NCBI GenBank assembly: GCA_034008185.1
Contig: CM067082.1
Span: forward strand, 154,139,895 to 154,203,894
Direction of reading: 5' to 3'
Origin: Gorsachius magnificus
Lineage: Eukaryota > Chordata > Aves > Pelecaniformes > Ardeidae
DNA: 64,000 nt
The notes below the pieces were generated by a model. That model saw nothing but the letters and a program-made list of their open reading frames with translations. It had not been told where the DNA came from and made no database searches. Shown here one piece after another: positions 47,051 through 61,200 of this stretch (position 1 is the first letter of the stretch; the number at the start of each line of letters is the position of its first letter). The position numbers were made by a program, and so were the translations under genes.

Positions 47051-47636
47051 GAATTTATTTGCTGGTATCCTAAACAACTTTTTTTCCCCCTCCTTTTTAA
47101 GACAAATATTAAACTCCTTTTTTCCTCTGTATTGCCCCCTGACCAACCTGAATAACTTGCCTTCCTTTTCAGGGCAGGTTAGACCTGCATATTTACCACA
47201 GGCAGAGTTTAACCTTGTAATTTTAGGATACCAACTTGCAACTAGCCCTGTTCAGCACATCTTACCAGTCCTTTCCTACACTGGCTCCAGGGCACAGCAA
47301 AGCAGGCTCAATGGTGTGTCCCCCCCCAGTATGGATGTATTCATACTAAGTTTGCCAATGGGAAGCAAGCACAAATAAGTGAGGTTTTGCCTTAGGTATG
47401 CCACATTAAAATAGGTTCTGCGAAATGCTGGCCTTTAAAATAAAAAGAGACAGTGGAGAAAACCTGTCCTGTTTCAGTGCCAGGCCTAAAGCTGGATGAC
47501 ATTTTCTGAGCTGAGTAAATGGTTTTTGAAACACGTAGTTTTGGGGCAACAGGAATCACTTGTTAAGTCTGGTAAATTGGAACCAGGTTTTACCTCCCCA
47601 AAAGAAAAATTTTAGAAAACTTTGAACAACACAGTA

Positions 47637-47690
47637 GTAAACCAAACCAAACCAAACCAAACCAAACCAAACCAAACCAAACCAAACCAT
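47637..47690. repeat. (AAACC)n pentanucleotide array
   Basis: About ten perfect tandem AAACC units. It is a clean pentanucleotide microsatellite and probably length-polymorphic. Confidence 0.97.
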
Positions 47691-50600
47691 TCCAGCATTG
47701 AACATTGTAGCCCGTAAGTTACAACATGGAGCACTCTTACTCTGGTCCTTCTACTGTTGGACTTCAAGAGGAACTTGAACCTAGTTCAACAGATTCCTTC
47801 CTTTCAGAGTGTCCTATCACTGGGATATTGTGAGTTTCTCCCATTGTCTCCTCCAAATAATTTTTATTCATTTAATGTCCAAAATAAGACATTTTGCTTG
47901 GTATGAAGCAAAAATTTTTCTCTGGGGTACTTATCCACCATGATCCCCGTAAATCCAACAGGAACCGCATGATATAAATTCCTTAGATTGGCTACTCAGA
48001 TTTCAGAGGATTCAGATCAAATGAGACAGAAAAAAACTGTGTTGCATAAAGGATATGTCACTTCATGTATATACTATTCTTAGCTCTTTTCATTTAAAAC
48101 GTACAATAGGATATTCAAAAATGAAGTGGTATAATTGTAATAACAGAAGCCCATGAGACTGAAAAGAAAAATGTCTCTCTACAGACTTTATTTGTGAATG
48201 GGGGCATTCAGACAAAAATAAGGAGAGGAAAGAACAGTTATCCAGCCAATGCTTATTACTTTGTACATCAGCCAACATCATCCTGAAAGCCAAGCTTTTT
48301 GCAAAGAGAAGTTTTCTTAGATGTCATGGATGTTTTTTTTTTCTTTGACATTTATGTAGAATTATAATGCACTTATAAGAGAGTCTTGGAAGGCAGATAA
48401 ATAATACTTTAGACAAGAAATGTTCTCCTAGAAAAATATTTCCAACCTCAGCTCTGTCTTGCTCACCAACCTGATGTTTCTCCAGGCTTTCAGGCACATA
48501 AGAAACTTTGCTCGGCTTTCTATCATTTTCCTTTGCCAAGAAGTCCTAAAATGCTTTGTGAGAAGTTCAAGCAGTCTAATTATGCTCACTTTCTGTATCG
48601 ATTTCCTATCTGCTAAAAAGCTCAAGTGATTCACCCAGGTCATGTAACATGTCAAAAGCAAAGGCAGGAACAGAACCTTTTAGAAGTTTAGAGGTTTTCC
48701 AGACTTCTTCAGTTTAGAAAAACATTTCCCTGGATTTCTAGCCCACAGCCTACTCCACTAGGCATATGGATAAAGATTATGCCCACACCTTTGTACCGAC
48801 TCTTACACAGATCCTCTCACTCCTGTATACAGCACTTCTGAACCCAACTTCCCTTAGACAAGCTGAGCAGGTTTAATGCTTCCTGGACTATAGGAATATA
48901 AAAGGGCGTCTGAAGTATACAGTTCTGTTTCTACCTCTTTCTCCACCTCCCATTTTTCACTTAAATGCTGAGGTCCAAGAATAAACCTTTATTAAATCTT
49001 CCCCAGGCAACCCTTGGCTGCCTCCTAAACAGGTTGGCTAGGAACCTCCTTGGTGTGTTGCCTTCTTCACTGCAAACCCTACGGAGACGTGCATCCCATG
49101 TGCATCTCCTTCCTGGGCCAGTCAGCTGTTCCCTTGCCTCTCCTTTCTGAGATGTGCCCCACCACTGAGCCTTGGCTAAGATCTTGGGCTATGCTTTCAC
49201 CTTAACAACAGCTGATTCCAGGACCCACAGCCTGGCCTCTGTGTCCCTGCCTGTTTTCTCCGCACTCCCATTACGGACCTAAGTAGGTCCCAGTCCAGAG
49301 TTTCTGGTTCTGATGTATCTCCACTGTGCTCAGCAGGGCACTCTTGTCCTGGGCAGGGGCTGCCTGGCAGCAAGCATCACCATTTTAGCACCTTAAGAAA
49401 GATCTCATAGACTGAATTGTGCAAATCTGTCAGAAAAGTGGCTCTTTTTAACTTTGTTCAATGAAATACCTGTTAATATAAAACCATACACAAAAGAAAG
49501 CACACATGCTTTTGGACTTTCCAATCCCTTGCAAGTCAACCCCACACAGTTCTCCTCAGGAAATTAAACCACAATTTCTTGCAATATTTTTTCACTCTTT
49601 TCATTCCTCCAGGGTTAACAAAAACTGTTCTGTAAAATACATCTCTTTGACAGTGCATATTGTCTTTCTTTACAGCTTATTTTGAACTGTTTCAGGATTG
49701 AGGTGTGGACAGTGGCAGGGAATCCCCAAATGGTTGCCCTTTCCCCAAACAATCACTCCTCAGAAGGATGATTCAGGAATTATCCCAGAGGCTGCTTTCT
49801 CTGTCACATCGCCTTACAGCTCCTGTTGTAACCCTTCTATTAATCATTCAACAAAACAGAATCATTATTCATGTCTCTAATTACTATCCCTATAAACCAT
49901 TAATTTCCTTTGGAACCTATTTCATGGCTTGTGGGTAAGAACTCTTGTTTTGAAGTGCCAGGACCAGGCAGTTACAGAAACAGCTGAGGGAACACCAAGA
50001 AGACAGGGAGAGAGGGACAAGTGAACAGACTCATCAGCATTTGATAAATGCTCAGTTAACCCTGTTTTCACAACTATGCAAGTACACAGGTTTTTTCCTC
50101 ATACTGATTGACATGACAGTTTGGGCCACATGTGCCAAAAGCACTAAGGAAGGGCAAAAAGGAAAATAATCCCTCCTTTCAGCATCCTTTTCAGCATCTG
50201 TCAAAAAATGCTGCATTACCTGAAATTAAAAGGGTACCTTGTGATAGCCTGCGAAGTTCATCATTTTGAAACAAACGGAGATTACTTTCTTCTGTATTGT
50301 GTTGCTGAGCTGAACTTGACATGAAGATGCAAGGGTGAGTTTGCAACCTCCCAAGGCTGTTTGCAGCTAATTCCCTGAGACAGCCCATATGCAAACGTGA
50401 ATGCATGTGGAACCCAATGGTTTTCAACCCTTACCTCCATCTATCTTTAAGCAGAAAGATAAAAGAGGGAGATTATGAAGTTACATAGCAACTTCAATAC
50501 AATATGTATTGAACTATTTCTCAGGTTATCACCTCTTGCTTTCACCTGGTTGTCAGCACATGGAAAAAAAAAAGGAAAAAAAAAAGGGGAAGAAAAAAGC

Positions 50601-52883
50601 AAAAGAACCCTGAACTTCTTCATTCTAGCTGAACAGAAACTGGAATTTATTTGACTCCCAAAAAACCTGTTATGAGAGAAAAGTCTGAAATTCATGCTGG
50701 GCTTACCACACACCTAGTCAAATTAATCTTTGCTGAAAGTCCAAGTATCATACACCAGTAAGACCAGACATTTGTCACTCATTTAACATGCACAGACATC
50801 ACCCCAAGTTCAGCAAGTCACAGAAACGTGGATCGCTGGAAACTAAAGCAGCACTCGAGCAATCTCTCTTCATGGTTGCCCTATTTTTGTATTCCTCCCT
50901 ACAGAGGAAAATGAGCTCAAGATTAAGACATATAAATTCTGATATCATGATACAGATGCTCACAGGTAAGTGAAGGTTATACGGTGCATGCTGCTAGATA
51001 GGCATCTAGTATTATTTGAGATGGCCCACAGTATCCATGGCATCTACTCAATCTAGGGCATCCAAATAGTGCTAGATACTTAAGTTTAAGCAATTGAACT
51101 GACCCCTCGTGATTGCAGCCAGCACAGTCTAGACGGAGAGTTAGCTGATCCATGGCTGTTAACTTTATGGAGCTGAATGGTTCTTCCATTGACTACATCG
51201 ATGTTGACAACAGGAGGAACTTAATCACCTAGAGCACATATAAGCACCTTCATATAGACAACTAAATTTAGATGTCTGGGCTAAACAAAATATTGGCCTA
51301 GATAGGTCTGTAATTTGACGTTGAATAACCACTTCTATGTCTGTTTTAAAGACTTTCCTCGCTTGAGTCTGGATGATACAAGTGTTTTAAGAAACATAGG
51401 CTATCATCCAACTACTGTTCATAGCAATCATGCGCAAATTGCTAGGAAAATTTCTGTGGCCCAGAACATGTGGTAACATCCACCTACATAGACACCTAAA
51501 AACCACGAGTGAGAAAGGTGTAGTCTAAGAAAAGGCTCTCGCTGCTGGCTAGTCCTACAGGTCATTAATTCTGCTGTTGTTCTGCAGCGGTAGTGAGTTT
51601 CTGCAAAGCGCTAGGACTGGAGGAGGGCTGAAGCACAGCTTGTTGCTTAGCCTGGCAGAATAGGAGAGCACGGAGCTATGAAGCTCCCTGCCTAACCCCC
51701 TTCTGGAAAGCTGTCAGGGCACCATCTGATAATAACGTTTGATCTTTATAGTAATTGCCTCTTAGTTGAAATTCAGAATTCAATTAGTCACTTGCCATAA
51801 TTACTAAACGCACAGAGAGATGGTGATGACAATGAGAGGTGTAACTGTACTTTATTACCCATAGTAAAGCACAGTGGAATTGAGAAGCACTAGGATCTGA
51901 TTAACACAGTAGTGGGAGAGAGGGGAAAGGAGCCCAAGGCTGGAGTTCTCCTAGGGCAGCTGACTCAAGAAGACAATTTGTACAGCTTGTTGGGGTAAAC
52001 GAGTCCCAGTGTGCAGCCTCCCTCTAGTTTAATTTCTGCTGAGGTTAAGTGGGAATGTGGGGAGCAGTGTTCTTCTCACAGAGCCTTCACTGCCTGGAAT
52101 TTATTCAGGAATTTGGTGACCTTATGAAATCTGAGTTGCAATCATGTAAGCAAAGCACAGCTGTATGAATGGTTCATGATGGAGCACAGAGTCAGTGTGC
52201 ACTGGGAATCCTGACCTGGTCCCAGTTAAGAGCTCTGTAAAAATAATGAGAAAGGTGGTTGAGCAAAGGAGGTGGTGGCCAGTGATGGGACTGGATTCCA
52301 AAATGTGCCCATTCATGTGGTATTTACCTGGTAAAATTCAAATACCTTTTGACAGGGAATTCAGATGAAACCTCCAGTCCAACAGCAGAGTCTGAGAGAG
52401 GAAATCAGCACACAGGAGAGACAAGAGCCCTCAGAAAATAAGACCCACCCAGAACACAAGGAAAGATATTACACATGACACAGGGAACGAGTCTTGCTGA
52501 AAGGTGAAGAGGATTTACAAAACCTGATTATCACAGAGTCAGCATTGGGGTTTTGTCTATAGCGCAGTAACATCCATCAGGAACCAGAACAGTTGTTCAG
52601 ATTTACAGGGAGGTTTTTTATTGGTTGGTTTTTTTCATGTCAAACTCTTGTCCAGATCATAGATCCAGCCTTTTATAAGAATCATTGCCTTTTAGAAAAT
52701 TACAGTCTTACAGGATTCAGCAGATCCTGTCACACTTGCATGTCTTAGGATGTCTGGACAAAACCACAACATATGCTACTATCAGCTTATGCTGTGTTTG
52801 GTTGCCAGAAAGCACCTTGTCTTCCTTAAGCCTAAATAACCAGCAGGGGAGTTCAGGAAAGAAACAGACTGTCTACAAGACAA

Positions 52884-52914
52884 GAAAAAAAAGAAAAAAA
52901 AGACAAAAAAAAGA
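52884..52914. repeat. A-rich tract
   Basis: Runs of 6-8 As separated by G or GAC. It encodes the Lys-rich end of a chance frame and shows no sign of being a processed-transcript tail. Confidence 0.7.
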
Positions 52915-55900
52915 CTGCAAGCATGAGACAGATGACCATTTTCCAAAAGCATACCTGCCAGCTTTCATAACTAAACCTGATATAAAAGCCTAAAAATTCC
53001 AGATGCTTCTTGGCAGATATGAGCCCATTTTGCTGAGCCACAATTCTTCTAAAAAAGTAACTCCAAAAAGGGGATAAAAATGGGCAAGTTCTCCGAATTT
53101 CTGTGAAGTCAACTTAATTCTTAATACAAAATTCCCCATAATCATATTGTTTTCCAGGATGAGCAAAATACTCAGCAACACCAAGAGTCTGAATTTTGAT
53201 TGTGGAGATGACTGCTGATGTGACAGGTTATAAATAGTTTCTTTAAGCCATCACAGATTAGGTTTGTTTGAGATGAGAAAGTAAAGCCCCCTCAGATACA
53301 GGGAAATACAACACTAAATCTAAGTCTTAAAGTCCTATTACAGCTATTAACAGCACTACCCTTTCTGTTGATTGTCTCTCCTTATAAATACCCCCCTCCT
53401 CCCACTGGGGGGAAGAATAAGGTTTAAAACCAACTGCATGAAAACTCTTGCCAGGAGAAAAGCAACACCCAGCTCAGATCTTCTTTCTTACACGGCCAGA
53501 ATGAGGAACAGGAAATATTCCTTAAAGAAATTACCATAAAGAGCACTGGGCTTGAGCTCCAGTTTTGCCTCCCTGTCTATCAGTTTTTCCCTTCCCATTC
53601 TTGAAACCAGTACCAAAGGTTTATCAAATAAATAACATATACCGAGCACAGCACTGCTATGGAGAACACTGTGTCCAAAGATGTTTTACCTGGTGATGAG
53701 GGCGGCAGGCATTAGCTGACTTTGTAGATATGCTATGTACTACATTGATAATGTACCTACTTGTTAGAGCCTGAATTTGAAAGTCTACCAACTGCTTAAA
53801 ACACCCCATGGTAGGACCCATGGTCTTATGCTTTATAATACTGCTTCCACTGCTGTAGACACTGTTGCATTTGCCTGCTTTCCCAAAACGTATCATGAAA
53901 CAGGAATCATGTGCCAATCCTTTCCTTTACAACACCGTGTGTCAAAACTTTAAGTGAGATGAGAAATCCGAGAGAAATAATATTTCATCTAATGTATGTT
54001 AGTACTGGACAGGTACCAGGAAATTTGGTTTGCAAGTGATATCAGAGAGGAAGTGAAAAAATATGAGATTAATTTTGAGAGGAAACTGTGAAGAACCAGA
54101 GTGTTCTGTGAGGGTTGTTTTCATGCACACACCACCTTATGAATCAGAAAAGGCAGATCAGAGATACGCATTTGGCACTCTGAGTGCAAGGTGGGACTGT
54201 CTGCAGTGCTCCTCGGTCTCTGTTTCAGTCCAGCTTCCCAAGCCATCTCCTAGCTCACACACAAGTGATCTTTCTATTCAGAAGAAACCCCCTGTGCATG
54301 ATCACATACTGGCCAGGAGGACCATGAATAATCTGCAAAAGCTCAGGCAGGTGGAAAAGAGGAAAAGAGGCTGTTCCCCTGACATAACCTTATTAATACA
54401 ATGCATCACTCATTTGGAAAACCTGCTGTTATGTGGGAAGGTGCTTTCTTATCACCTGATAATTATTGTCTCTTTGGGGGTTTGAAATGGCATGGGAGGG
54501 AGAAAAGGGACTTTAAAAATCTCTTCTAATTTTATAGCATATAATGGGTGCTGTCAGCACACGCTGTGACAGTCTAAGAAAAGCATTTCAGCAGCTTCAT
54601 TTCTTGGCTAAGCTCTCCGATGAATCTTAAGAGCTTGAGCTCATTTCAACTAGGAATGATTAGTAGGCCATCTCTGAACCATTCCAGGTTCACCATAGCC
54701 TGGCAAACATCATGTGGCAGCTTCAACATCATCCCACGCATCTATTTAAGACCCATATATGTGCAGTCTCATTGCTGTCTGTAACGCTCTTCATAAAGCC
54801 CTACCATGGAAAGGATCAAGCTTTCAAACCAGGCCAAAAGCCACCCTTATAATGGTATAGTTCATTCAATCCCCTGAATGCAACCTACCTACTGGCAGAA
54901 GCCTGCCTCAGGGAAGGGCCGTGGGTACTCTGTAGAGAAGATGTCCTTGTATCAGTCTCCCTGCACCAACCAAGGTAATAAAGAAGTATCTGGGCAGCCT
55001 TTTAGTGCCAAAAGGCAACAGAGACTCCATGGCAATGGAATTTCTGGGAACTGTTGCAATAAACAGGGGTATGGACTTGTGTAACATACAGGACATTAAT
55101 CTTATGCTGGTCATACAACTCTTCCCCTAGAACAAAAAAAGACAGATCAGCCCCCATAATATTCTAGAGACTTGTCAGAGCAATAAAAAAGATACTTCTC
55201 ATTGTTTCAACTTAGCTCAGGCTTTTCCTCAAACATTCATTAATTTCCAAGCAAGTTCCTCTTACTCTGTACCAATCTAGAATGACAATATTTAGTTTGC
55301 TTTAAAGTCATACTGTTGATACCTTGAATTCTTCACTTTCAGGCCATCTTTGTAAATTTTATTTCTGGTTATAATTACTGTTCTTTAATTTCTCCAGTCC
55401 TGCAAGAGACTGGAGGGTGTATACTATAAAGGAATATGGTAGCCCAGGTTTGTCTGTGCTTGTTTCCAAGCCATCAGACCCTTGTTCCAAAAAGCTAAAA
55501 CTCTCCTTCCACTTCTGTGATTGCAGAGAAGGAGCTTGTTCTAGCCAAGAAGGAAAGGTGACTGCGTTAACGATAAAGAAAGCCTTTCCCTATATTTCAC
55601 TTTTTTTTCTTTTTCTGAAGTTGACTATGAAGGTCTTCTCTTTAGTTCCATAATTGAGGCTTTCAGAACCCAGATCTGTTGGGTGTCATCAGCCACGGGT
55701 TTATGTACCACCTTCCTGGGGAAAACACTGGCTCCAGGGCTTCTGAAGAAACACCATCAATTTGACCCAGACTGAAAATAACCAGTAAATTGGGGCATGT
55801 GTAGGCTTTGGGCTTTTTTGCCTTTTTTATTTGTTTGGTTTTGGTTTTGGTTTTTTTTAACCCAGATCAGTCTTCAGAGCCTGGTGTGGTTCCCAAAGGA

Positions 55901-58900
55901 CAATATAAGCATGAATGAGGCCCTGGGGAAACAAAAGATGGAAAGAAAGAGGTGAGAGGAAAGCAAGGCAGTCTTCTTACCCCAGCACCATCCCCAAACA
56001 AATGATGCATCCAGCAAGGACATCAGCCAAGAACTTGAAGTGGAGGAAAATGCTCTAGGTGTTTCAAAGAGGATAAAAGAGCTGGTGCTGCTTCAGCATA
56101 CATCAGATTTACAGTTTCATACAGATAACTGCACAAAAGACCACTAGGCAGGATGCTGTAGAAACCTCCTATCATTCAGTAGCTGAATTTGCTTCCTCTT
56201 TAAATAGTTGGAGATTTCCTGTCATGCTGACATGGAAGATGGGTTGTCGACAGTGAGAATGCAAGAAGAGGATTTTGAGAAAATACAATGAGAAATAGAA
56301 GGAAAAAAGGTGTCTTTAAAGAGATTTATCATTTCCTTTCAACAAAGAGAGCAATAAGATCAAGTAAAAGATGTTTGAAAGTATTCATTCACCTAGGAGA
56401 AGTGTTTAGTGCTCATCGTTCACTTCCATTTAGATGAGACTTCCCATTTAGATACTTACTACCTTCTTTGGTAATAGATCTTCTCTTTTGAAAAGAAAAA
56501 CATTACTGAGAACTCATACATGACATTTCTTACACCGAGGCAGATTTATCCACAGTGCCATTCCCATTTCATCCACAGAATTACCCCCTTCCCCCAAGAG
56601 CAAACTGAGTGTGCACTATTTAACCATTGGGTATTCAAGTGAGGACTGCTTAATTCATGTTCTTCTTGGTACCAAACCATAAAATCTTAAATCCCAAGTT
56701 TGCCATGAAAAACTGTTTTGTAGAAGGAAAAAAAAAAAAAAAAGATACATTTGAATGGGCAGACAAACTGCACTGGACTTTAAGGAATCCAGAGGCATGA
56801 AGAGGTGTCTTAAATTTATAATACTTTTCAAAGCAACACAGCTTTGGCTTCATCTGCCAAATAACAGTGATCTACTGGCTTATATATCAAATATCGGAAA
56901 GGTGTCATTAGGCTTGTTTTCTCTGATAGCTGAATTAAAATGTAACTTCTATAGATCGGGGGTTTTTTTTAAGTTAGGGTGAAACTTTGATTGTCTTTGC
57001 ATAACAGTGCATTATGTTTTATAGCAATATGACCTCCCTGTGCATGTTATGATTGGGGTACAGAAAAGCTACATAACACTTGAAAAACATGTTAGCTTGA
57101 CAATTTAAACATACTTTGAATATGCACAGGAAAAAATCTGCAGCGCAACATAAAAACTCTGCACAAATGAGCATCCAAATCTTGAAGCCTCTTCTGTAAG
57201 AAAAATAAGCAGTCACTTACAGTCTGCACTGGAAATGTTCATCTTGGCCCAGTGTCTCAAGAGACTAAGTGCTGCTCCATTAAGCTTTAACACTGTGTTT
57301 GTTTCCATTTTTACTCTATGAATTTTATTTTAAAATACTGCAATAGGAAGACCCAGTCTATCTCCAGCTGCTCTATCATCTCCCTTTCACAGAGTAATAC
57401 TAAATGGCAAAGACCTTCTGGAAGACCCACAGTTTTTCCTTCAGTAATGCAGTTGCCACCCCTGAAGGCATATAATTCCATATGCAGGTCAGACCTTATC
57501 TCTAGACAAGATAGAAGAAAAGGAACAAAGTTTTTAAAAAAGTAATAAAATGGGGTGCAAATATCCATAGTGCTAAGTTCTAATTAGGTGTTCTAGCATC
57601 TCAGCCAGTCTGGCAAGGCTGTCTAATTAGCTGTCCAAAACTACACCTAAAGAATTCTTTGAGCTCCCTCTTTTTTTTTGCATTGCAGTGATGGCCCTAG
57701 AAGCTGTTCAGGCAGTCTTTCAATTTTCAAGCCAAGGTAAAACAGGCTTTCCTTGTGTACTTTTAATCATAAAAGCAGTACAGATGTGGAACCTTATTGG
57801 GTTATTACTGAAGATGGGTATGTCCAGAGAGTGATTTGGTTTACGCATCCTTCTCTGCTGACCAGAAATGGAATTGAGACAACAGGCTTAGATTAGTCAT
57901 CATTCAGAGGTGGCTAAAATTCAGTGAGATAAATCCCACCTTATGTATATGGCCCAAACAAGAATTTATTTTGGATCTTGAGGTTCAGCAAGTATAATGC
58001 TACCATTTTATAGCATGGAAGTTAGAAGAATTCTATAGTAATAAAATCTAAATGGAATTGTACCTTCTTTCAGGACGGGCGTGATATGGGAGGGTCACCT
58101 AGTGCTCACACAGAACATGAAGCAAGCCATGCCTGCAGAAGAGAAGTTAATAGTTCCCGAATGTGGACTGTGATCCCTCTATGGTTTTAGTAGGAGTAGC
58201 GGCAAATTAATCCTCGCAAAAGAACATTGTGAGTCTTCCAAATCAGATTCTTTCTTCTGAAGTGGCATCTGGAGATTTTGTACAGCACTGACTTCAGTTA
58301 CAGTAGCAGAAGCCTCAATCAGAGACCCAGGCCTTCACTGGGCTGTAAGATGTACTCACATGAAGTTGAAAACAACAACCTTCCCCAGTTTCTATAAGCT
58401 AAGGTTATGAAATAACAGTAGAAGAAAATGGAAGTAGGGTGCAGGATCCAAGCCAGACAGTGAGAAGACTGCAAAGAGCATAATGAAACAACCACTCCCA
58501 GACCACAGCTAATAATGAACACAGATGTTCCAGGACAGAGTTGCCATTAGCCTCCATCAAACCCACACAGCATGGTACAAACCTGCATTCCCAAAGAAGC
58601 GATGATCACAGCGAGCACACCAAGGGAAGGATGGCTTTTATGTAAGTACTTCTGACACTCATATAAAAGCCAGGCTCAGCCCAACCATAACAAAAAAGCA
58701 GATTGGGGAGTTCACAGCTGAACCTTCACTTCACCTGCTGTAACTTGCAAAGAGAGATTTGCTGCATAACACTTCCCAAATGCAACATTAGTGAGTAAAA
58801 GACAACTTTACTGTCACTTATGCAGTTGCAATGTCTTGGAGTAGTTCCCATTAAAGATTTTTTTAAAGGAAATCATTACCAAGAATTTTTTTCTTCTCAG

Positions 58901-59585
58901 CTATCTGATATTAATTATATCTTGTTGTAAAATGAGATCGTTCGATGCGCTACCCTTCAACTCTTCTCCTCTTAGAATCTAAATCTTTATATAGATAGAA
59001 GATTCTTTTTGTAATTACACATGAAGTGTTTATATAAAATGTCTTTTCCTTTCCTGTGCACAAGAATTTATCTTTGGATCAATCAATAGAAGGTTAGCAG
59101 ACTTTCTAATGAGAGCACAATGTTAACTAAAATTTGTTCTCATTATTTTTGAAAGATGAAGGAGATGCAATATACATCATGTAACAGTTTCTTCTCATCG
59201 TCACCTGTGAAATTCAGTTGATCGCTGCAATTAGCTGTTACATGACCGTACATCCAGAATATGATAGGAAGAAACATTTAGCTTCAGAGAAATACTTGGG
59301 ATTTGGTTTAGTTAAGAGAATATAGCTCATTATCTCTGTTTAAATAGATTTAAAATGCAGTATGCATGCACCAATTACTTCAAGTGTCTCTGTTCCCTTA
59401 GTGTTGAAAATCATTTATGAAAACTGTTCATGGGATGCTTCAGACTGCAGAGAATGCTACTTGATTACACGTGACCACAGCCAGTTTACAAATCCTCCTC
59501 TAAACATTTCTACCTTCTCCCTTTTTACCACTTACTTTCCACTTACACACTTTTCCATCCTGAAATACTGTTGTTCGTGACACAG

Positions 59586-59814
59586 GGCTCCAGGTGAGGT
59601 CTCACCAGAGTAGAGGGGCAGAATCACCTCCCTCGACGCTGGCCATGCTTCCCTTGATGCCAGCGCCCATGGCCAGCTCATGTCCAGCTTTTCATCCATC
59701 AGTACCCCCAAGTCCCTCTCAGCCCGGCTGCTCTCCATCCGTTCTTCCCCCAGCCTGTATTGATACCAGGGGTTACCCAGTAGGACCTTGCACTTGGCCT
59801 TGTTAAACCTCATG
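59586..59814 (-). mobile_element. CR1 LINE, minus strand (interrupted host copy, part 1)
   Basis: The minus frame 59813-59532 reads [47 protein letters not shown], then, after an internal deletion, [18 protein letters not shown]. This is the mid-to-late RT segment of CR1. The tail is not present: the copy ends inside ORF2 at about 59586. At 59811-59814 the CCTCATG sequence is interrupted by a small plus-strand CR1 end, and the host resumes at 59884. Confidence 0.85.
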
Positions 59815-59883
59815 GGGGTTGGACTAGATGACCTCTAGGGGTCCCTTCCAACCCAAAACATTCTATGATTCTATGATTCTATG
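59815..59883 (+). mobile_element. 69-bp CR1 3' end inserted into an opposite-strand CR1
   Basis: GGGGTTGGACTAGATGACCTC, TAGGGGTCCCTTCCAACCC and three ATTCTATG-type units form a plus-strand CR1 3' terminus. It is nearly identical to the end of the copy at 42750-43187. The host reads AAACCTCATG before it and AGGTTCACACAGGCCC after it, contiguous in a CR1 reverse complement. ATG is present on both sides. It is the shortest CR1 insertion in the window. Confidence 0.9.
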
Positions 59884-59930
59884 AGGTTCACACAGGCCCA
59901 GCTCTCCAGCTTGTCCAGTTCCTTTAGCAA
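59884..59930 (-). mobile_element. CR1 LINE, minus strand (interrupted host copy, part 2)
   Basis: AGGTTCACACAGGCCCAGCTC followed by TCCAGCTTGTCCAGTTCC is the reverse complement of the CR1 segment immediately upstream of the [10 protein letters not shown] region. It continues the host copy across the 69-bp insertion and fades by about 59930. Confidence 0.8.
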
Positions 59931-61200
59931 CAGAGTGCCTTAGGAGAGTCCTACTTCGCGAAAGAGAAAAAAAAAATGCTGAAGAGCAAGAGCTTCACCA
60001 CCTGCCCTTTCCAATATCCTGTGAAACAGCAGTGTAAAAAGTGATAACCGTGAGGGAAATGGATTCACAAATGCTGCTGAAACAGTGGAAACCAAATTCC
60101 CTGAAGATCTGTTGAATGGAGAGCAGTTAGTGAACGGAAGCCTGGAGGTGTCATGGTAGCGTTCCTTGACAATCAGCTGATGGCACCAGACTGTCTGAAA
60201 ACTGAGAGCCTTGTCTTTGGAGCTAAGTTAGAGAAAGCAGAAACATACACTCAGCTTTCACAGCGCTGTGGAACTTTAAGGACCATGTTAAATAGGGTAT
60301 GATGTCAGAAACTCCAGGAAAGTTTAAAAATATTTTTAGGGAATGAAGATAATTACTACAGAACAGGGAGTTTGTCTCAATGGAAGAAGATAGTTTCTGA
60401 AATCCTTTGAAGTAAGACAATCAACCTAGAACTTCAGGTAAAAATAAAAAGTCGATGCAGTCTGGTGTCTATTTTGGGAAAACATACGTGCTGCAGGCAG
60501 AAAGAATTTCTCCATATGACTTCATTAAGCTGTTACGAGACAAAATTGTCTTTCAGTCAGCACACTGAATCCTCATTGTTTTCTGAGACCAAAAACCAGT
60601 CAGTGTATTTAGCTATAGACCATGTGTTGAATTTAAAACATTTAGACCTGGTTTAAAATACAGCCAGAGATCACTGAAACAGCTATATGAGAATCACGAC
60701 TGTAGGGAGTATTTACAGAGAAGCGATGGGAACATAACCAAGCCAAACTGGGCAGTAGCACACCCAAGCACTGACACAGCTGCCTTTTAGTCCTAGCTGG
60801 GCCAGAGCATCAGAAACTGATGGTTGTGCTGTTACAGCTTTGATGTTATTAGTACCCAAGTCAAGCTACACTATGTGCATCTGTAACAGGCAACAACTTA
60901 AATCACACCTCTGCCTGCAGAGTAGACCTGTCCCTTTGCACGGTTCTTCAGAGAAATCACTGATCTTCCATATTCAAGGTAGGATATGCCACTGAAAATT
61001 AAGTCAACTTGGGCAGACTGCATAGAAATGTCAATCTGCAAATTCCGTTCAAATGCCCAGTTTATCTTTCTGGAAGCACTTCCTTAGGACAACAGCCTGC
61101 GGTCTGTAGCATTCAGTCCCCATCACCATATTTCTAAGCTCTAAGAATTCTGAAAAAAAAAAGTCAGAATTAATTTTGCCGTATTTATTTCATATCCTCC

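Noticed and set aside
53270..53330. AAATACAACACTAAATC as the missing KYNTT extracellular-domain exon
   Set aside because: It is on the plus strand and out of frame, with no flanking Cys-rich sequence. The match is coincidental.
54063..54485. 140-codon plus frame
   Set aside because: No recognised domain and no splice context. Length is within chance expectation for 64 kb in six frames.
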